A DNA stretch of 64,000 bases from CAYUKK01 sp964445305 (GTDB lineage Bacteria; Acidobacteriota; Aminicenantia; Aminicenantales; UBA8522), in NCBI GenBank assembly GCA_964445305.1, contig CAYUKK010000005.1, forward strand, positions 7,156 to 71,155, in the 5' to 3' direction. Both the position numbers and the translations under genes were made by a program. The notes under the pieces are model-generated. The model saw nothing but the letters and a program-made list of their open reading frames with translations, was not told where the DNA came from and searched no databases. Shown piece by piece: positions 52,810 through 60,941 of this stretch (positions are counted from its first letter, which is position 1; every line of letters starts with the position of its first letter).

Positions 52810-52907
52810 GTAGCCCTGGCAGAATAGTGGAGGACGGGTCAGGAAGCCGCAGATAGGTCTAAGAGCCCGGTAATCAGCCAGACCTTTCCTTTCGGGCGAA
52901 CTGAAGA

Positions 52908-53300
52908 TCATGAACAGTATTCAGCTAAGGTCTCAGCAGCCGTCAGAAATTCCTGATAGACGATATGCGGCACATGGGGCCTCTTGGCGATGAAGGCCAG
53001 CTTGAGGCAATGATTGATTTTGACCACCATGGATAATCAGTGGGGAAGGAGATGACCCACATGATGCCTCTGCACTGGGCACAAATCAAGAGATTATCGT
53101 CGTCCACTTTTCGGACCATTTCGGCCCGGCTTTTGGTGGGGAGACCCAGGAGTATGACCTCGAAGACCAGGAAAAGGATTCTTCGTTTCGGCAAAAAAGC
53201 CATGTAGTGAAGACCAACTCTCTTGAAAAGGATGGAAGCGATTCGATAAAGTTTGATGTATTCATCAGAAAAGTCTGCCGCATGGAAGACGGAAGCCCCA
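52908..53300 (-). pseudogene. Decayed IS91-like transposase C-terminal part (copy C)
   Basis: Minus-strand blocks in shifting frames: EYIKLYRIASI near 53250, SRAEMVRKVDDDNLLICAQC then RGIMWVISFPTDYP near 53090, and the tail HIVYQEFLTAAETLAEYCS with stop at 52908-52910. The tail matches copy A almost residue for residue (VYQELLMATEAPAEYFL). It lies 3.2 kb from copy B. The interval 53301-53607 shows no gene. Confidence 0.55.
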
Positions 53301-53607
53301 TCACTACTGGATCCTGTTGGAATCCTATAGGACGGCAGGTGGGCCACTTCAGCGCTTTGTTGACAATAAAGGATATAGACCTAAAGAATCTTCAAATTTG
53401 TCGAACTTTGGTTAAGCCAAGGGCCCCGAATTTTCGATTACCAAGGGCTGCCCGTTTCGACTGCTGTGATTCGGTTACTGTTTGGGAAAGTGGCCGCCGC
53501 TTTGAGTCTTCGACAGAAGAATTAAGGTAAAAACACAAAAAACAAAAGGATAAAGGCGGCAAGAAATTTATACAGCCGAAGTCTGTGTCTCGCAAGTCTT
53601 CAGGAAA

Positions 53608-53790
53608 TCAGCGTGATAAATAGGCTAAGACTGCATGAATAATGGCCGTAACGAGCAGGAGAAGTCCCAGGCGGCGGTGCAAGATGAAATTCACTTTCAG
53701 ATACCTTTTCCCGCTGCCGATTTGAAAAAAAATCAGCAGCAGGTTGATAATACCCAGAATCAGGACAAAAGAAACTCCCCCGATGGTCAT
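53608..53790 (-). CDS. 60-residue membrane protein with paired histidines
   Basis: Two predicted membrane helices (GVSFVLILGIINLLLIFFQI and RRLGLLLLVTAIIHAVLAYL). Histidines just before and inside the second helix (LHRRLG, IIHAVL) resemble heme-binding positions of small b-type membrane cytochromes, but one pair alone does not prove this. GAGG precedes the start. It follows the superoxide-reductase-like gene by 18 nt, suggesting a membrane partner for it. Confidence 0.6.
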   Translation of the reverse strand: MTIGGVSFVLILGIINLLLIFFQIGSGKRYLKVNFILHRRLGLLLLVTAIIHAVLAYLSR

Positions 53791-53808
53791 TTTATTTTCC
53801 TCGTTTTT

Positions 53809-54180
53809 TTATTCCTCAATTTTTATTTTTACTCTGGCCGGGCCGGCGCTGCCGTGCAGGTTGCAGTTAGCTTCAGCCTCTATTTCCGTTTCTTCTTTAA
53901 CAATCAGTTTGACTTCTCGGGTAAAGTTCTCCGCCTCCGGCCGGCTGTTTGAAGAAAAATTCCAGCGGGCGATTTCCTTCTTGTTGGACATGACTACAAG
54001 CCGGTTGGTGTGATGGAGGCTACTGTTTCCCCGGTGGGTGACGTGGATGATGATGGTCACTTCCTCACCGGCTTTAACTGAGGCCGGCGCCTTGATGGAG
54101 ACCGCTGACTTATTGGCCAGGACCGGCGTTATCAGCAGACTTAAAATAAGCAAGGAACCGAATAAGAATCTCTCTTTCAT
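53809..54180 (-). CDS. Exported superoxide-reductase-like (desulfoferrodoxin centre II) protein
   Basis: 123 residues. Signal sequence (FGSLLILSLLITPVLA), then a single immunoglobulin-like iron domain. The histidine set is HVTHRGNSSLHHTN and the Cys/His pair is ANCNLHGSAG, matching the C-N-x-H-G motif that binds the iron of superoxide reductase (four His, one Cys). Known superoxide reductases are mostly cytoplasmic; export here suggests defence or electron transfer in the periplasm. AAGGAG precedes the start. Confidence 0.82.
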   Translation of the reverse strand: MKERFLFGSLLILSLLITPVLANKSAVSIKAPASVKAGEEVTIIIHVTHRGNSSLHHTNRLVVMSNKKEIARWNFSSNSRPEAENFTREVKLIVKEETEIEAEANCNLHGSAGPARVKIKIEE

Positions 54181-54222
54181 GCCATCTCCTTTGTAATTGC
54201 TAAAAATTGTCGTTGAAGTGAT

Positions 54223-54228
54223 ATTATA
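54223..54228 (-). promoter_or_regulatory. TATAAT box upstream of the SOR-like gene
   Basis: Perfect TATAAT on the minus strand; the -35 position is weak. Start near 54216, leader about 36 nt. No other feature is seen in 54181-54444. Confidence 0.4.
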
Positions 54229-54444
54229 CCCGACTTTCGCTTATGACGAATAGATCGCATTCAATCAGGTAAAATGTTACCGAAAGACGCGCCGCCCCGC
54301 CACTGCTCTTAGCTTCATCCACTCTGCCTTCAGTCACCGAGAAAATCTCCATCTTCTCTAATAAACTTGGGATTTCGGTTCAGCCGTTTGCCGAAGAAAT
54401 CCGCTGGCCAGGGCCAAAGATTGGACTGATATTTTTTAGAGTTG

Positions 54445-55611
54445 CTATCTCTTAGGGACCGGCGGGTAGTAGATCAAAAGATAAGAGACGCGCTCGGATT
54501 CGCCGATGTAGATTTCGCCGTTCGGTCCGACGGCCAGAGCGCTGATGTCATAGCAGACCCAGTTTTTGGGGAAATGGACCATCGGGATACCCAGGTCCTT
54601 GACTTCTCCGGTCCGGGGATTCCAGCGAAAAAGATGAGAGTTCTTTCCCGGGCTTCCGGCGGCACCGTAGAGGACTCCCTCTTTCCCAAAAGCCAGGGCT
54701 CTGATCCGGTGGTCGGAAATTGGCCGGCCGTAGCCGATGATTTTAAGAGTCTTGGTGTTCAGGCTGAAGATTGTTCCCAGGAGCGTACCGCCGTAAATCG
54801 TTTTCTGGCCATCGAACACGGTAGAGTCAAGAGCATTGAGGAACTCCATTCCCTTCGGCGACGGAAGCTGGAGGTCAAGCGTCTCCACCCTTTCGTTGGC
54901 GATCGAATAGCGGAAGATATGACCGTTTTTCGCCGAGCCGAAGATATGGCCGCGGCTGTCGAGGGCCATAGCATTGGATTTTTCAGCGCCCTCGATGGCC
55001 TGAATCTTCCGGCTCGTCCTTTTTTCTATATCGATTTCGACGAGAGCGGATGTCTTCCGGGTCAGAGCGAAAATCTTTCCAACCCCTGGCTCCAAGACAG
55101 CACAGGCCGCATCTTCATCCAGCGCAAAATCAAGGAATTCGATAGGATTGACTTGGTATTTCCAAAGGACGGAGAACTCACCTTCAGGAGAATAACGAAA
55201 GAGTCGTCCGGAAGGGTTGACGATTCCCCAGATGACTCCGCTCCCGTCTTTCATCAGCAGCCGGCATTCCGCATCTTCTCCCAGAACGCCGATGTCGACA
55301 ACGTGTTCGGCTGCCGGGCTCGGATCATAATAAAACAAATGGGATTTTTTTCCTGAAGTTGCGCCGTAGATTTTTTTCTGCTTCTCCCCGGGGACAAGCG
55401 CCGTGATCGCCGATTCGCCGTTCGGGATGGGTGGCGTAACTCCATAATGGCCGAGTTCTCGGAGGGCCAGCGTTCCTTCGGTGATGAAAGCGAAGGCCCC
55501 ATCGCGAAAATCGGCTGTGCCGGTCATGATTTCCGACTCCTTAAGGTGGTAGCTCGGCTCGGCCCCACGTTCGTTTTCGCGCTGGGGATGATTTTTTTCT
55601 TTATTCGTCAT
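54445..55611 (-). CDS. Beta-propeller-like protein, tandem paralogue 2
   Basis: 388 residues, no signal sequence seen. Repeating blade-like segments of about 50 residues: KIYGATSGKKSHLFYYDPSP, GVIWGIVNPSGRLFRYSPEG, GHIFGSAKNGHIFRYSIANE, VLYGAAGSPGKNSHLFRWNP. The pattern (h-h-G-x..-h-F-R-Y/W) recalls SMP-30/two-component-propeller folds. Ligand unknown. It starts immediately after the stop of its upstream neighbour, so the two are made together. Confidence 0.7.
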   Translation of the reverse strand: MTNKEKNHPQRENERGAEPSYHLKESEIMTGTADFRDGAFAFITEGTLALRELGHYGVTPPIPNGESAITALVPGEKQKKIYGATSGKKSHLFYYDPSPAAEHVVDIGVLGEDAECRLLMKDGSGVIWGIVNPSGRLFRYSPEGEFSVLWKYQVNPIEFLDFALDEDAACAVLEPGVGKIFALTRKTSALVEIDIEKRTSRKIQAIEGAEKSNAMALDSRGHIFGSAKNGHIFRYSIANERVETLDLQLPSPKGMEFLNALDSTVFDGQKTIYGGTLLGTIFSLNTKTLKIIGYGRPISDHRIRALAFGKEGVLYGAAGSPGKNSHLFRWNPRTGEVKDLGIPMVHFPKNWVCYDISALAVGPNGEIYIGESERVSYLLIYYPPVPKR

Positions 55612-56787
55612 TCATCTCCTCCAGTCGAGAGAGTCAAGATCGACCATGAGAAGTCGGGGAACGGCCTTCATGTTGACCTCGGCAAAATAAAGGGTCCGGC
55701 CGTCTGGTCCCAGGGCTCCCTCAGAAAGCCAGGCAGTCGCATTATCTCCGAAATCGAGACGCGCAACGACCCTGCGCTGACCACTCTCGATATCCAAGAC
55801 CACAAGGTTCGTCGGTTCCCAGATGGTGTTGCACCCGTAAAAAAGCCAGCGGTTTTCATAAAGGACCGGAGCCTGGACATAAGGGGGCGTCCAGTCGCGG
55901 CCGTTCCATCCCCCCGGCCAGCCGAAGCCGTAGTCCTCAATAGCCGGCACGGGTCCCGCATCCGGGTTAATCCGGAAAATATGGCCGTCGTAATATCCCG
56001 TAGCACAGATGAAATCGTCCCGAAATCTTTTGGCGTTGAAAAAGAAATTGTAGAGGCGCTCGCGGCCCGGAATGCCAGGGACGCGAAGCGGGAGGTCCTC
56101 GAACTCATCTTTTTCGGGCGAATAGCGGAAGAAGCGGCCTTCGTCGTAGGATCCGTAGATGAGGCCTCGCGCATCGGCGAAAATTTCGAACCCGCCCCAG
56201 GTTCCAATTCGGCCCACAAGCCGTGACTGACAGGAGGCAAGGTCGTATTCATAGAGACAGTGCCGCGGGTAGCTAACGAGATAGGCCCTGTTCAGGCGTT
56301 CGTTGATCTCCATTGATCGGCAGCCCTCATGAGGGATGGCGAGGCCAACGTATTCGGCTTCACCCGTGGCCAGTTTGACCCGGAACATCTGCGCTCCGCG
56401 AAACCCGTAAATCGGGTCGCCAAAAGTCCCGTTCACCTCGAAAAGCTTTTCCCCTAAGCAAGGGGCCGTACAGTGGCTGACTCCGTAGAGAAAGCCGTCT
56501 TCTGTTTCCCGAAGGCAGGTGTGGATCTTGCTCTGAGGGACCCGGCCAGAGTCATAAGGATCGTCGGCCAGCTCGCCGATATCGAAAAGGTCCCAGAGGC
56601 GTTTCTCCTCCGGGTCGAAGCGGAGAAGATGAGCGCTCGAAGCCCGGCCCTCGCTACAGCTTGAAAAGTAGATCCGACCGTCGCTGGCCGAATGGACGGC
56701 CCAAAGGCTGTCGTGGTTCGGGTCGACACTCCAGGTCGAAATTTTGAAAGCGCCGAATTCAGAAAGATGAAATTCAACCCTTTTCAT
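55612..56787 (-). CDS. Beta-propeller-like protein, tandem paralogue 1
   Basis: 391 residues with blades of the same style as the downstream gene: DGRIYFSSCSEGRASSAHLL followed by RFDPEEKRL, GLIYGSYDEGRFFRYSPEKD, GHIFRINPDAG. A Cys/His-rich middle (SHCTAPCLGEKLF) is not a known motif. A DMT-type transporter gene lies upstream on the same strand, 13 nt away, and amidohydrolase genes follow further up. A role in handling a small ligand with those neighbours is possible, but unproved. Confidence 0.7.
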   Translation of the reverse strand: MKRVEFHLSEFGAFKISTWSVDPNHDSLWAVHSASDGRIYFSSCSEGRASSAHLLRFDPEEKRLWDLFDIGELADDPYDSGRVPQSKIHTCLRETEDGFLYGVSHCTAPCLGEKLFEVNGTFGDPIYGFRGAQMFRVKLATGEAEYVGLAIPHEGCRSMEINERLNRAYLVSYPRHCLYEYDLASCQSRLVGRIGTWGGFEIFADARGLIYGSYDEGRFFRYSPEKDEFEDLPLRVPGIPGRERLYNFFFNAKRFRDDFICATGYYDGHIFRINPDAGPVPAIEDYGFGWPGGWNGRDWTPPYVQAPVLYENRWLFYGCNTIWEPTNLVVLDIESGQRRVVARLDFGDNATAWLSEGALGPDGRTLYFAEVNMKAVPRLLMVDLDSLDWRR

Positions 56788-56800
56788 GGCTCGGCGAGTC

Positions 56801-57658
56801 TTATTTTAGCATCAGGAGGACGATGCCTGCCAGGCCGATGACAATTCCGAGATAGCCTGTCGGTCTGATTTTCTCTCTAAAAAAAAGAAGAGAGAGGAGC
56901 ACAGCGGCGACGACCGGAGCCGAAAGGACGACGGGAAAGACAATAGTCTCCGGAAGCTTCGTCAGGGCTTTGAGGGTAAAAAAGTTACCGGCCACGCTTC
57001 CGGCTGCCGCCAGCGCTCCGAAAGAGAAGACGTTTCCGTCCAGCCGGATCTTCTTCGCGGCGAAAAAAATCATGAATGCGAGCGCTCCGAAAAGAAAGGT
57101 CAGGAAAAGGTAGAACCATAAATTGAGGGCGCTCAGCCGCACAGCCGCGGCCTGAGATAATTGAGGAATTCCGGCCAGCAAGAACGCCGCCGCCAGGAAG
57201 AGCAGCCACCTTAGCCAAAGCCCTGTCCTTTTATTTTCAGCCGTCGAGCCGGAGGTTGAAATAAGGGCGATGCCGATGACGATAAAGATGATCCCGAGAG
57301 CCAGGATTGTCCCGAATGATCTCTTCCAGAAAATGACAGAAAAGACGACGGGGATGAGGAACGTCATCGTGTAAATCGAAATGGTCAGAGCATAATTTCC
57401 GATTTTGAGAGCACTGAGGAAAAAGAAATAGGCTACCGCGCCGCCGACGCCTCCTCCGGCGGCGAGGAGGACGACCGGAAGCGAGATGTGGAGCGGTTGG
57501 CGCAGGAAAAGGAGAAAAAGACAGCAGAAAAAAGAGGCCATCGCGAACAATGAGCCTGTCAGCGTGGCTGAGGAGTGTCCTTTGAGGCTTCCCATTTTCA
57601 TGACGAAATTCGTAACGACAAACCCGGCGACAACCAGCGCGAGAAAGACCCAGCCCAT
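56801..57658 (-). CDS. EamA/DMT superfamily transporter
   Basis: 285 residues, ten hydrophobic helices in two halves. The second half shows FSFGALAAAGSVAGNFFTLK and FPVVLSAPVVAAVLLSLLFF then REKIRPTGYLGIVIGLAGIV, typical of EamA repeats. The first half is YFFFLSALKIGNYALTISIY with a comparable motif. Exporter or importer of a small metabolite; substrate unknown. Start preceded by GGAGAG. Confidence 0.85.
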   Translation of the reverse strand: MGWVFLALVVAGFVVTNFVMKMGSLKGHSSATLTGSLFAMASFFCCLFLLFLRQPLHISLPVVLLAAGGGVGGAVAYFFFLSALKIGNYALTISIYTMTFLIPVVFSVIFWKRSFGTILALGIIFIVIGIALISTSGSTAENKRTGLWLRWLLFLAAAFLLAGIPQLSQAAAVRLSALNLWFYLFLTFLFGALAFMIFFAAKKIRLDGNVFSFGALAAAGSVAGNFFTLKALTKLPETIVFPVVLSAPVVAAVLLSLLFFREKIRPTGYLGIVIGLAGIVLLMLK

Positions 57659-57771
57659 GTTCTCTCTCTCCTTTTCAAGCCGAGATCGACCAGGATTTCG
57701 TTTTCAATTCGTGCCTCCCGCCAAATTTTCCCGGAGGCAAGAAAATGGGCCACCGCTCTTCGCCCCGGATC

Positions 57772-58515
57772 TCAGTCATCGAAGTTCACCAAAGTCATGA
57801 TGTTTTCCGAAAAGACCATCCGACGTTCTTTTTCCGTTAGCGGCAGGAGACGGATCTTTTCGATTTCGAGCAAAACCTCCTCCTTCTGGGAAAAGCCGAG
57901 GTCAGTGCCAAATAAAAGTTTTCCGATAGGAATAGTAGATATCATCTCTTTGACCGCGGAAAAGGGAGAAGCAGCCGGGCAGAGATAGATATTCTGATAC
58001 TTCTTGGCCACGGCCAGGGCATCGAGCCAGAGGTCCTTAAGCCCCGCCTCGCCGAGAATGAGTTTGGCTTCGGGAAATTTTCGGGCCAGGTTGCCGATCT
58101 GAGTCGGGCAAGCATAGGGAGGGCTACCGCTGTGGAAAATAATTGGAATGTTGAGGCGAATCGCCTCCTCGACGACCTTGAGGAAATAGGCATTGGTCAA
58201 TGAAAACGCCTGCAGCCAGGGATGGACCTTGAGTCCCCTCATCCCTAACTTGAGGACCGCTCGCCGCAGGTCTCTTACCGCCTGATCCCCCATGTGAGGA
58301 TCCACCGTAGCGAAAGGATAAAGACGGCCTTCGAATCCCCTGGTTAGAGAAAGAAGACGATCGTTTGCGCCCCGGGCGTCAAAGAACCCCTCCAGAGTGA
58401 AGACGCAGGCCTTCTCGATTCCGGTCTCGTCCATGATGCGCACGAAATCGCGCGGTCGGATCCCCCGGAGATTCAGCCAGCGGCCGAAAAGATGGGTGTG
58501 GCAGTCGATGATCAT
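57772..58515 (-). CDS. Amidohydrolase-2 family protein
   Basis: 247-residue TIM-barrel. N-terminal metal motif IIDCHTHLFG (HxH) and FHSGSPPYACPTQIG present. The strand usually reading G-H-x-G reads ILGEAGLKDLW here, with Glu for the metal/catalytic His. The C-terminal Asp is in GTDLGFS. It overlaps its paralogue upstream by 4 nt. Reaction unknown. Confidence 0.8.
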   Translation of the reverse strand: MIIDCHTHLFGRWLNLRGIRPRDFVRIMDETGIEKACVFTLEGFFDARGANDRLLSLTRGFEGRLYPFATVDPHMGDQAVRDLRRAVLKLGMRGLKVHPWLQAFSLTNAYFLKVVEEAIRLNIPIIFHSGSPPYACPTQIGNLARKFPEAKLILGEAGLKDLWLDALAVAKKYQNIYLCPAASPFSAVKEMISTIPIGKLLFGTDLGFSQKEEVLLEIEKIRLLPLTEKERRMVFSENIMTLVNFDD

Positions 58516-59228
58516 CGGCTTTTCCCCAGAGCGCGGAGGATGTTGCGCCGAAAAATCCGTTGCTTGTCGACCGCCTCCCCGAGGAGGTTGATCTTTTTGA
58601 TCTCCAGGTCGAGCGAGGAAAAGGGAAAGTCGCTACCGAAGACGAATTTCATGATTCCCGCCTCCTTGATCCAGGCGGAGATCTGCGAGGGCAAAACATA
58701 AGAAGTTTCGATGAAAAGGTTCGGGCAGCGGCTGAGCGCATCGGGGATGTCGTTCCAGAAATCGCAAAATCCGCCGTGGCCCATGATAAAATTGACCCCT
58801 GGATACCGTTCCGCCAGTTCCGCAAGCTGAAGAGGCATGGCACAGATCGGGGTTCCGGTAACGCAATAGACGGGCCAGCCGACTTTCTCGGCAAATTCGA
58901 TAAGCGGGAAAATCTGGGGGTCGGCTAAAATGAAACCCTGAACAGCCGGGAAAATCTTCAGGCCGGAGAGGCCAAGCTCAAAGGCTCTTTCGAGCTCCGC
59001 CACAGCTTTGCGGCCATACCATGGAGAGGCGACGGCGAAACCGATCAGCCGGTCCGGGTGGTGGCTGACGGCGGCGGCAACATAGGAATTTCCGGACTTG
59101 TTCTCAACGGCGATAAAATTCCTCTCGGGTGCGATGATTGCCCGTTCAATCCCGTGACGATCCATCTCGACAAGCAGCTCCCGAACGCGGCCTTTCAATA
59201 GAGTGCAAGCGCAATCTATAATGTCCAT
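58512..59228 (-). CDS. Amidohydrolase-2 family paralogue without the HxH motif
   Basis: 238 residues, same fold as its neighbour. The position of HxH reads IIDCACTLLKG, so two metal ligands are missing. The later motifs are intact: IMGHGGFCDFWNDIP and FVFGSDFPF. It could be a non-metal decarboxylase-like enzyme or a non-catalytic partner. The pattern is complementary to the neighbouring protein, which keeps HxH but lacks the GHGG histidine. Confidence 0.75.
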   Translation of the reverse strand: MDIIDCACTLLKGRVRELLVEMDRHGIERAIIAPERNFIAVENKSGNSYVAAAVSHHPDRLIGFAVASPWYGRKAVAELERAFELGLSGLKIFPAVQGFILADPQIFPLIEFAEKVGWPVYCVTGTPICAMPLQLAELAERYPGVNFIMGHGGFCDFWNDIPDALSRCPNLFIETSYVLPSQISAWIKEAGIMKFVFGSDFPFSSLDLEIKKINLLGEAVDKQRIFRRNILRALGKSR

Positions 59229-59286
59229 GTCCTATCTCTTCCTTCAGCCTGATGTTCGGGTTCCGAAAGTCCGAATCACAGGCCGC

Positions 59287-59590
59287 TCATACTGATTTTT
59301 CCTCCAGCAAACAGAGAGGCCGGATATCCTTCGCCGCATAGCCCAGATGACTGGGCTGACGCCATCCCTCAGCGTACTCAAACCGTTCCGACATGTCACC
59401 GACTTTGCGACTCATTTCTTTCATCGTCATGGGATAGGAACCCAGGCCATGGCTTCGATCCAGCCAATCCTTTTGAAATGACAGCGGCCACCCGGCTGAT
59501 TAGCTCCTGATGATAAAAGACGGCCAGGTCATCGACGAGGCTTTCGTGATAAACAGCTCCGATGGCGAAAATAACCATCTTTCCTCTTCA
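59287..59590 (-). pseudogene. Remnant of a deacetylase-like gene (possibly PIG-L type)
   Basis: Two minus-strand frames give VIFAIGAVYHESLVDDLAVF, then SFQKDWLDRSHGLGSYPMTM and a tail ERFEYAEGWRQPSHLGYAAK ending at 59287. The tail reminds me of the C-terminus of PIG-L/LmbE deacetylases, but identification is weak. The frame is broken and no start is found. The rest of 59229-59678 shows nothing. Confidence 0.35.
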
Positions 59591-59678
59591 CTCAAACCAT
59601 CCTGCTTCTTCGTCGCCGGCATGGCTTCTTTCCTGATCCCACCTCATTCTCCTTTCCTGTCTGTCGAGAAAAGAGGAA

Positions 59679-60941
59679 TCATTTGGCGTAGGCCGCGGCC
59701 ACTTTTTCAAAAGCAGCAACCATGAGCTCCACGTGCTTCTCCGTATAAACCGGGTGAGTGAAAAAGGAAAAGGTCCGGTCAGTCAGCCAGCGGGCGGTTG
59801 GACAACTCACGGTCGAATAATCAATCCGGCGGGCCAAAGGGTCATCGAACGGGTAATTAGCTTTTCCAAACCCTCGTCTCGCCACATAGGCTTCTTCTTT
59901 GTACATTTCAGGCCACAGCACCGTGTAGGCGGGGACGCCCTCAGCGTTGATGGCGGCAACAAGTTCCTTGGCCGAACAGGAGAGCTTTTCGATGTCGATA
60001 ACAAAAGGGCACCACCAGAAGGCATTCTTTCTCTCCGCCGTGTCGGGGGGAACATGGAGGATGAGTGGATGGTCTTTGAGTGCCTCGATCAGCATCCTTC
60101 CGTTCCGGCGACGGGCAGGCAGATTCCAGGTTTCAAACCTTTCCAGCTCGGCCAGCCCGATAGCGGACTGGACTTCAGTCATCCGGTAATTGAACCCCAC
60201 ACGCGTATGGATGTACATCAGCCTGGACTCGAGCTCCAGGAGGTTGAGTCTCTTCTGAACATCGTAACCGTGGTCCCTGAACGACCTACACCGCCAAGCG
60301 AGTTCCTCATCATCGGTGACGACGGCGCCACCTTCACCGGCCGTCGTGAAATGCTTGCTCTGGCAAAAGCTGAAGCAACCGACATGACCGATCGTTCCAG
60401 CCTTTTTCTCTTTGTATTCGCCACCGTGGGACTGGGCGCAATCTTCGATCACGAAAAGCCCATGTTTGCGGGCAATCTCCATGATCGGGTCCATGTCGGC
60501 GATGATTCCGTAGAGGTGGACGACGCTGATGGCTTTCGTTCGCTCGGTAATTTTCTTTTCCACATCTTCCGGCGAGATGACATGATCATAGCCGGTGTCG
60601 GCAAAAACAGGCAGGGCGCCGGCCTGAAGAATACAGAAGCTCGAAGCGATGAAGGAGTAGGATGGACAGATGACTTCGTCGCCCGGGCCGATGCCCAGTG
60701 AGGCGATGGCCGTGTGGAGAGCCGACGTTCCGTTCGACGTCGAGATGGCGAAACGAACGCCATTATACTCGGCCCATTTTTTCTCGAATTGCATCCCCAA
60801 CGGCCCAGTCCAGTAATTGACTCGGCCCGAACGCAAGACCTCAGATGCCATCTGAATCCCCTTTTCAGACAGGCTTGGCCACATGGGAAACGGCTCTTGG
60901 ACCAATTTCTGGCCACCGTGAATCGCTAATTTCTCCGGCAT
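59679..60941 (-). CDS. DegT/DnrJ/EryC1/StrS family aminotransferase
   Basis: 420 residues, PLP-dependent sugar aminotransferase family. The PLP lysine is in FCQSKHFTTAGEGGAVVTDD, with VIEDCAQSHGGEYKEKKAG for cofactor binding and SNGTSALHTAIASLGIG at the phosphate-binding loop. Usually converts keto-sugars to amino-sugars; some members are dehydratases. It overlaps the Gfo/Idh/MocA gene by 16 nt, a classic pair for making an amino sugar from a nucleotide sugar or inositol. Confidence 0.92.
   Translation of the reverse strand: MPEKLAIHGGQKLVQEPFPMWPSLSEKGIQMASEVLRSGRVNYWTGPLGMQFEKKWAEYNGVRFAISTSNGTSALHTAIASLGIGPGDEVICPSYSFIASSFCILQAGALPVFADTGYDHVISPEDVEKKITERTKAISVVHLYGIIADMDPIMEIARKHGLFVIEDCAQSHGGEYKEKKAGTIGHVGCFSFCQSKHFTTAGEGGAVVTDDEELAWRCRSFRDHGYDVQKRLNLLELESRLMYIHTRVGFNYRMTEVQSAIGLAELERFETWNLPARRRNGRMLIEALKDHPLILHVPPDTAERKNAFWWCPFVIDIEKLSCSAKELVAAINAEGVPAYTVLWPEMYKEEAYVARRGFGKANYPFDDPLARRIDYSTVSCPTARWLTDRTFSFFTHPVYTEKHVELMVAAFEKVAAAYAK

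Noticed and set aside
59733..60701. 322-codon plus-strand frame opposite the DegT aminotransferase
   Set aside because: Antisense shadow; the minus-strand protein has an intact PLP-lysine motif.
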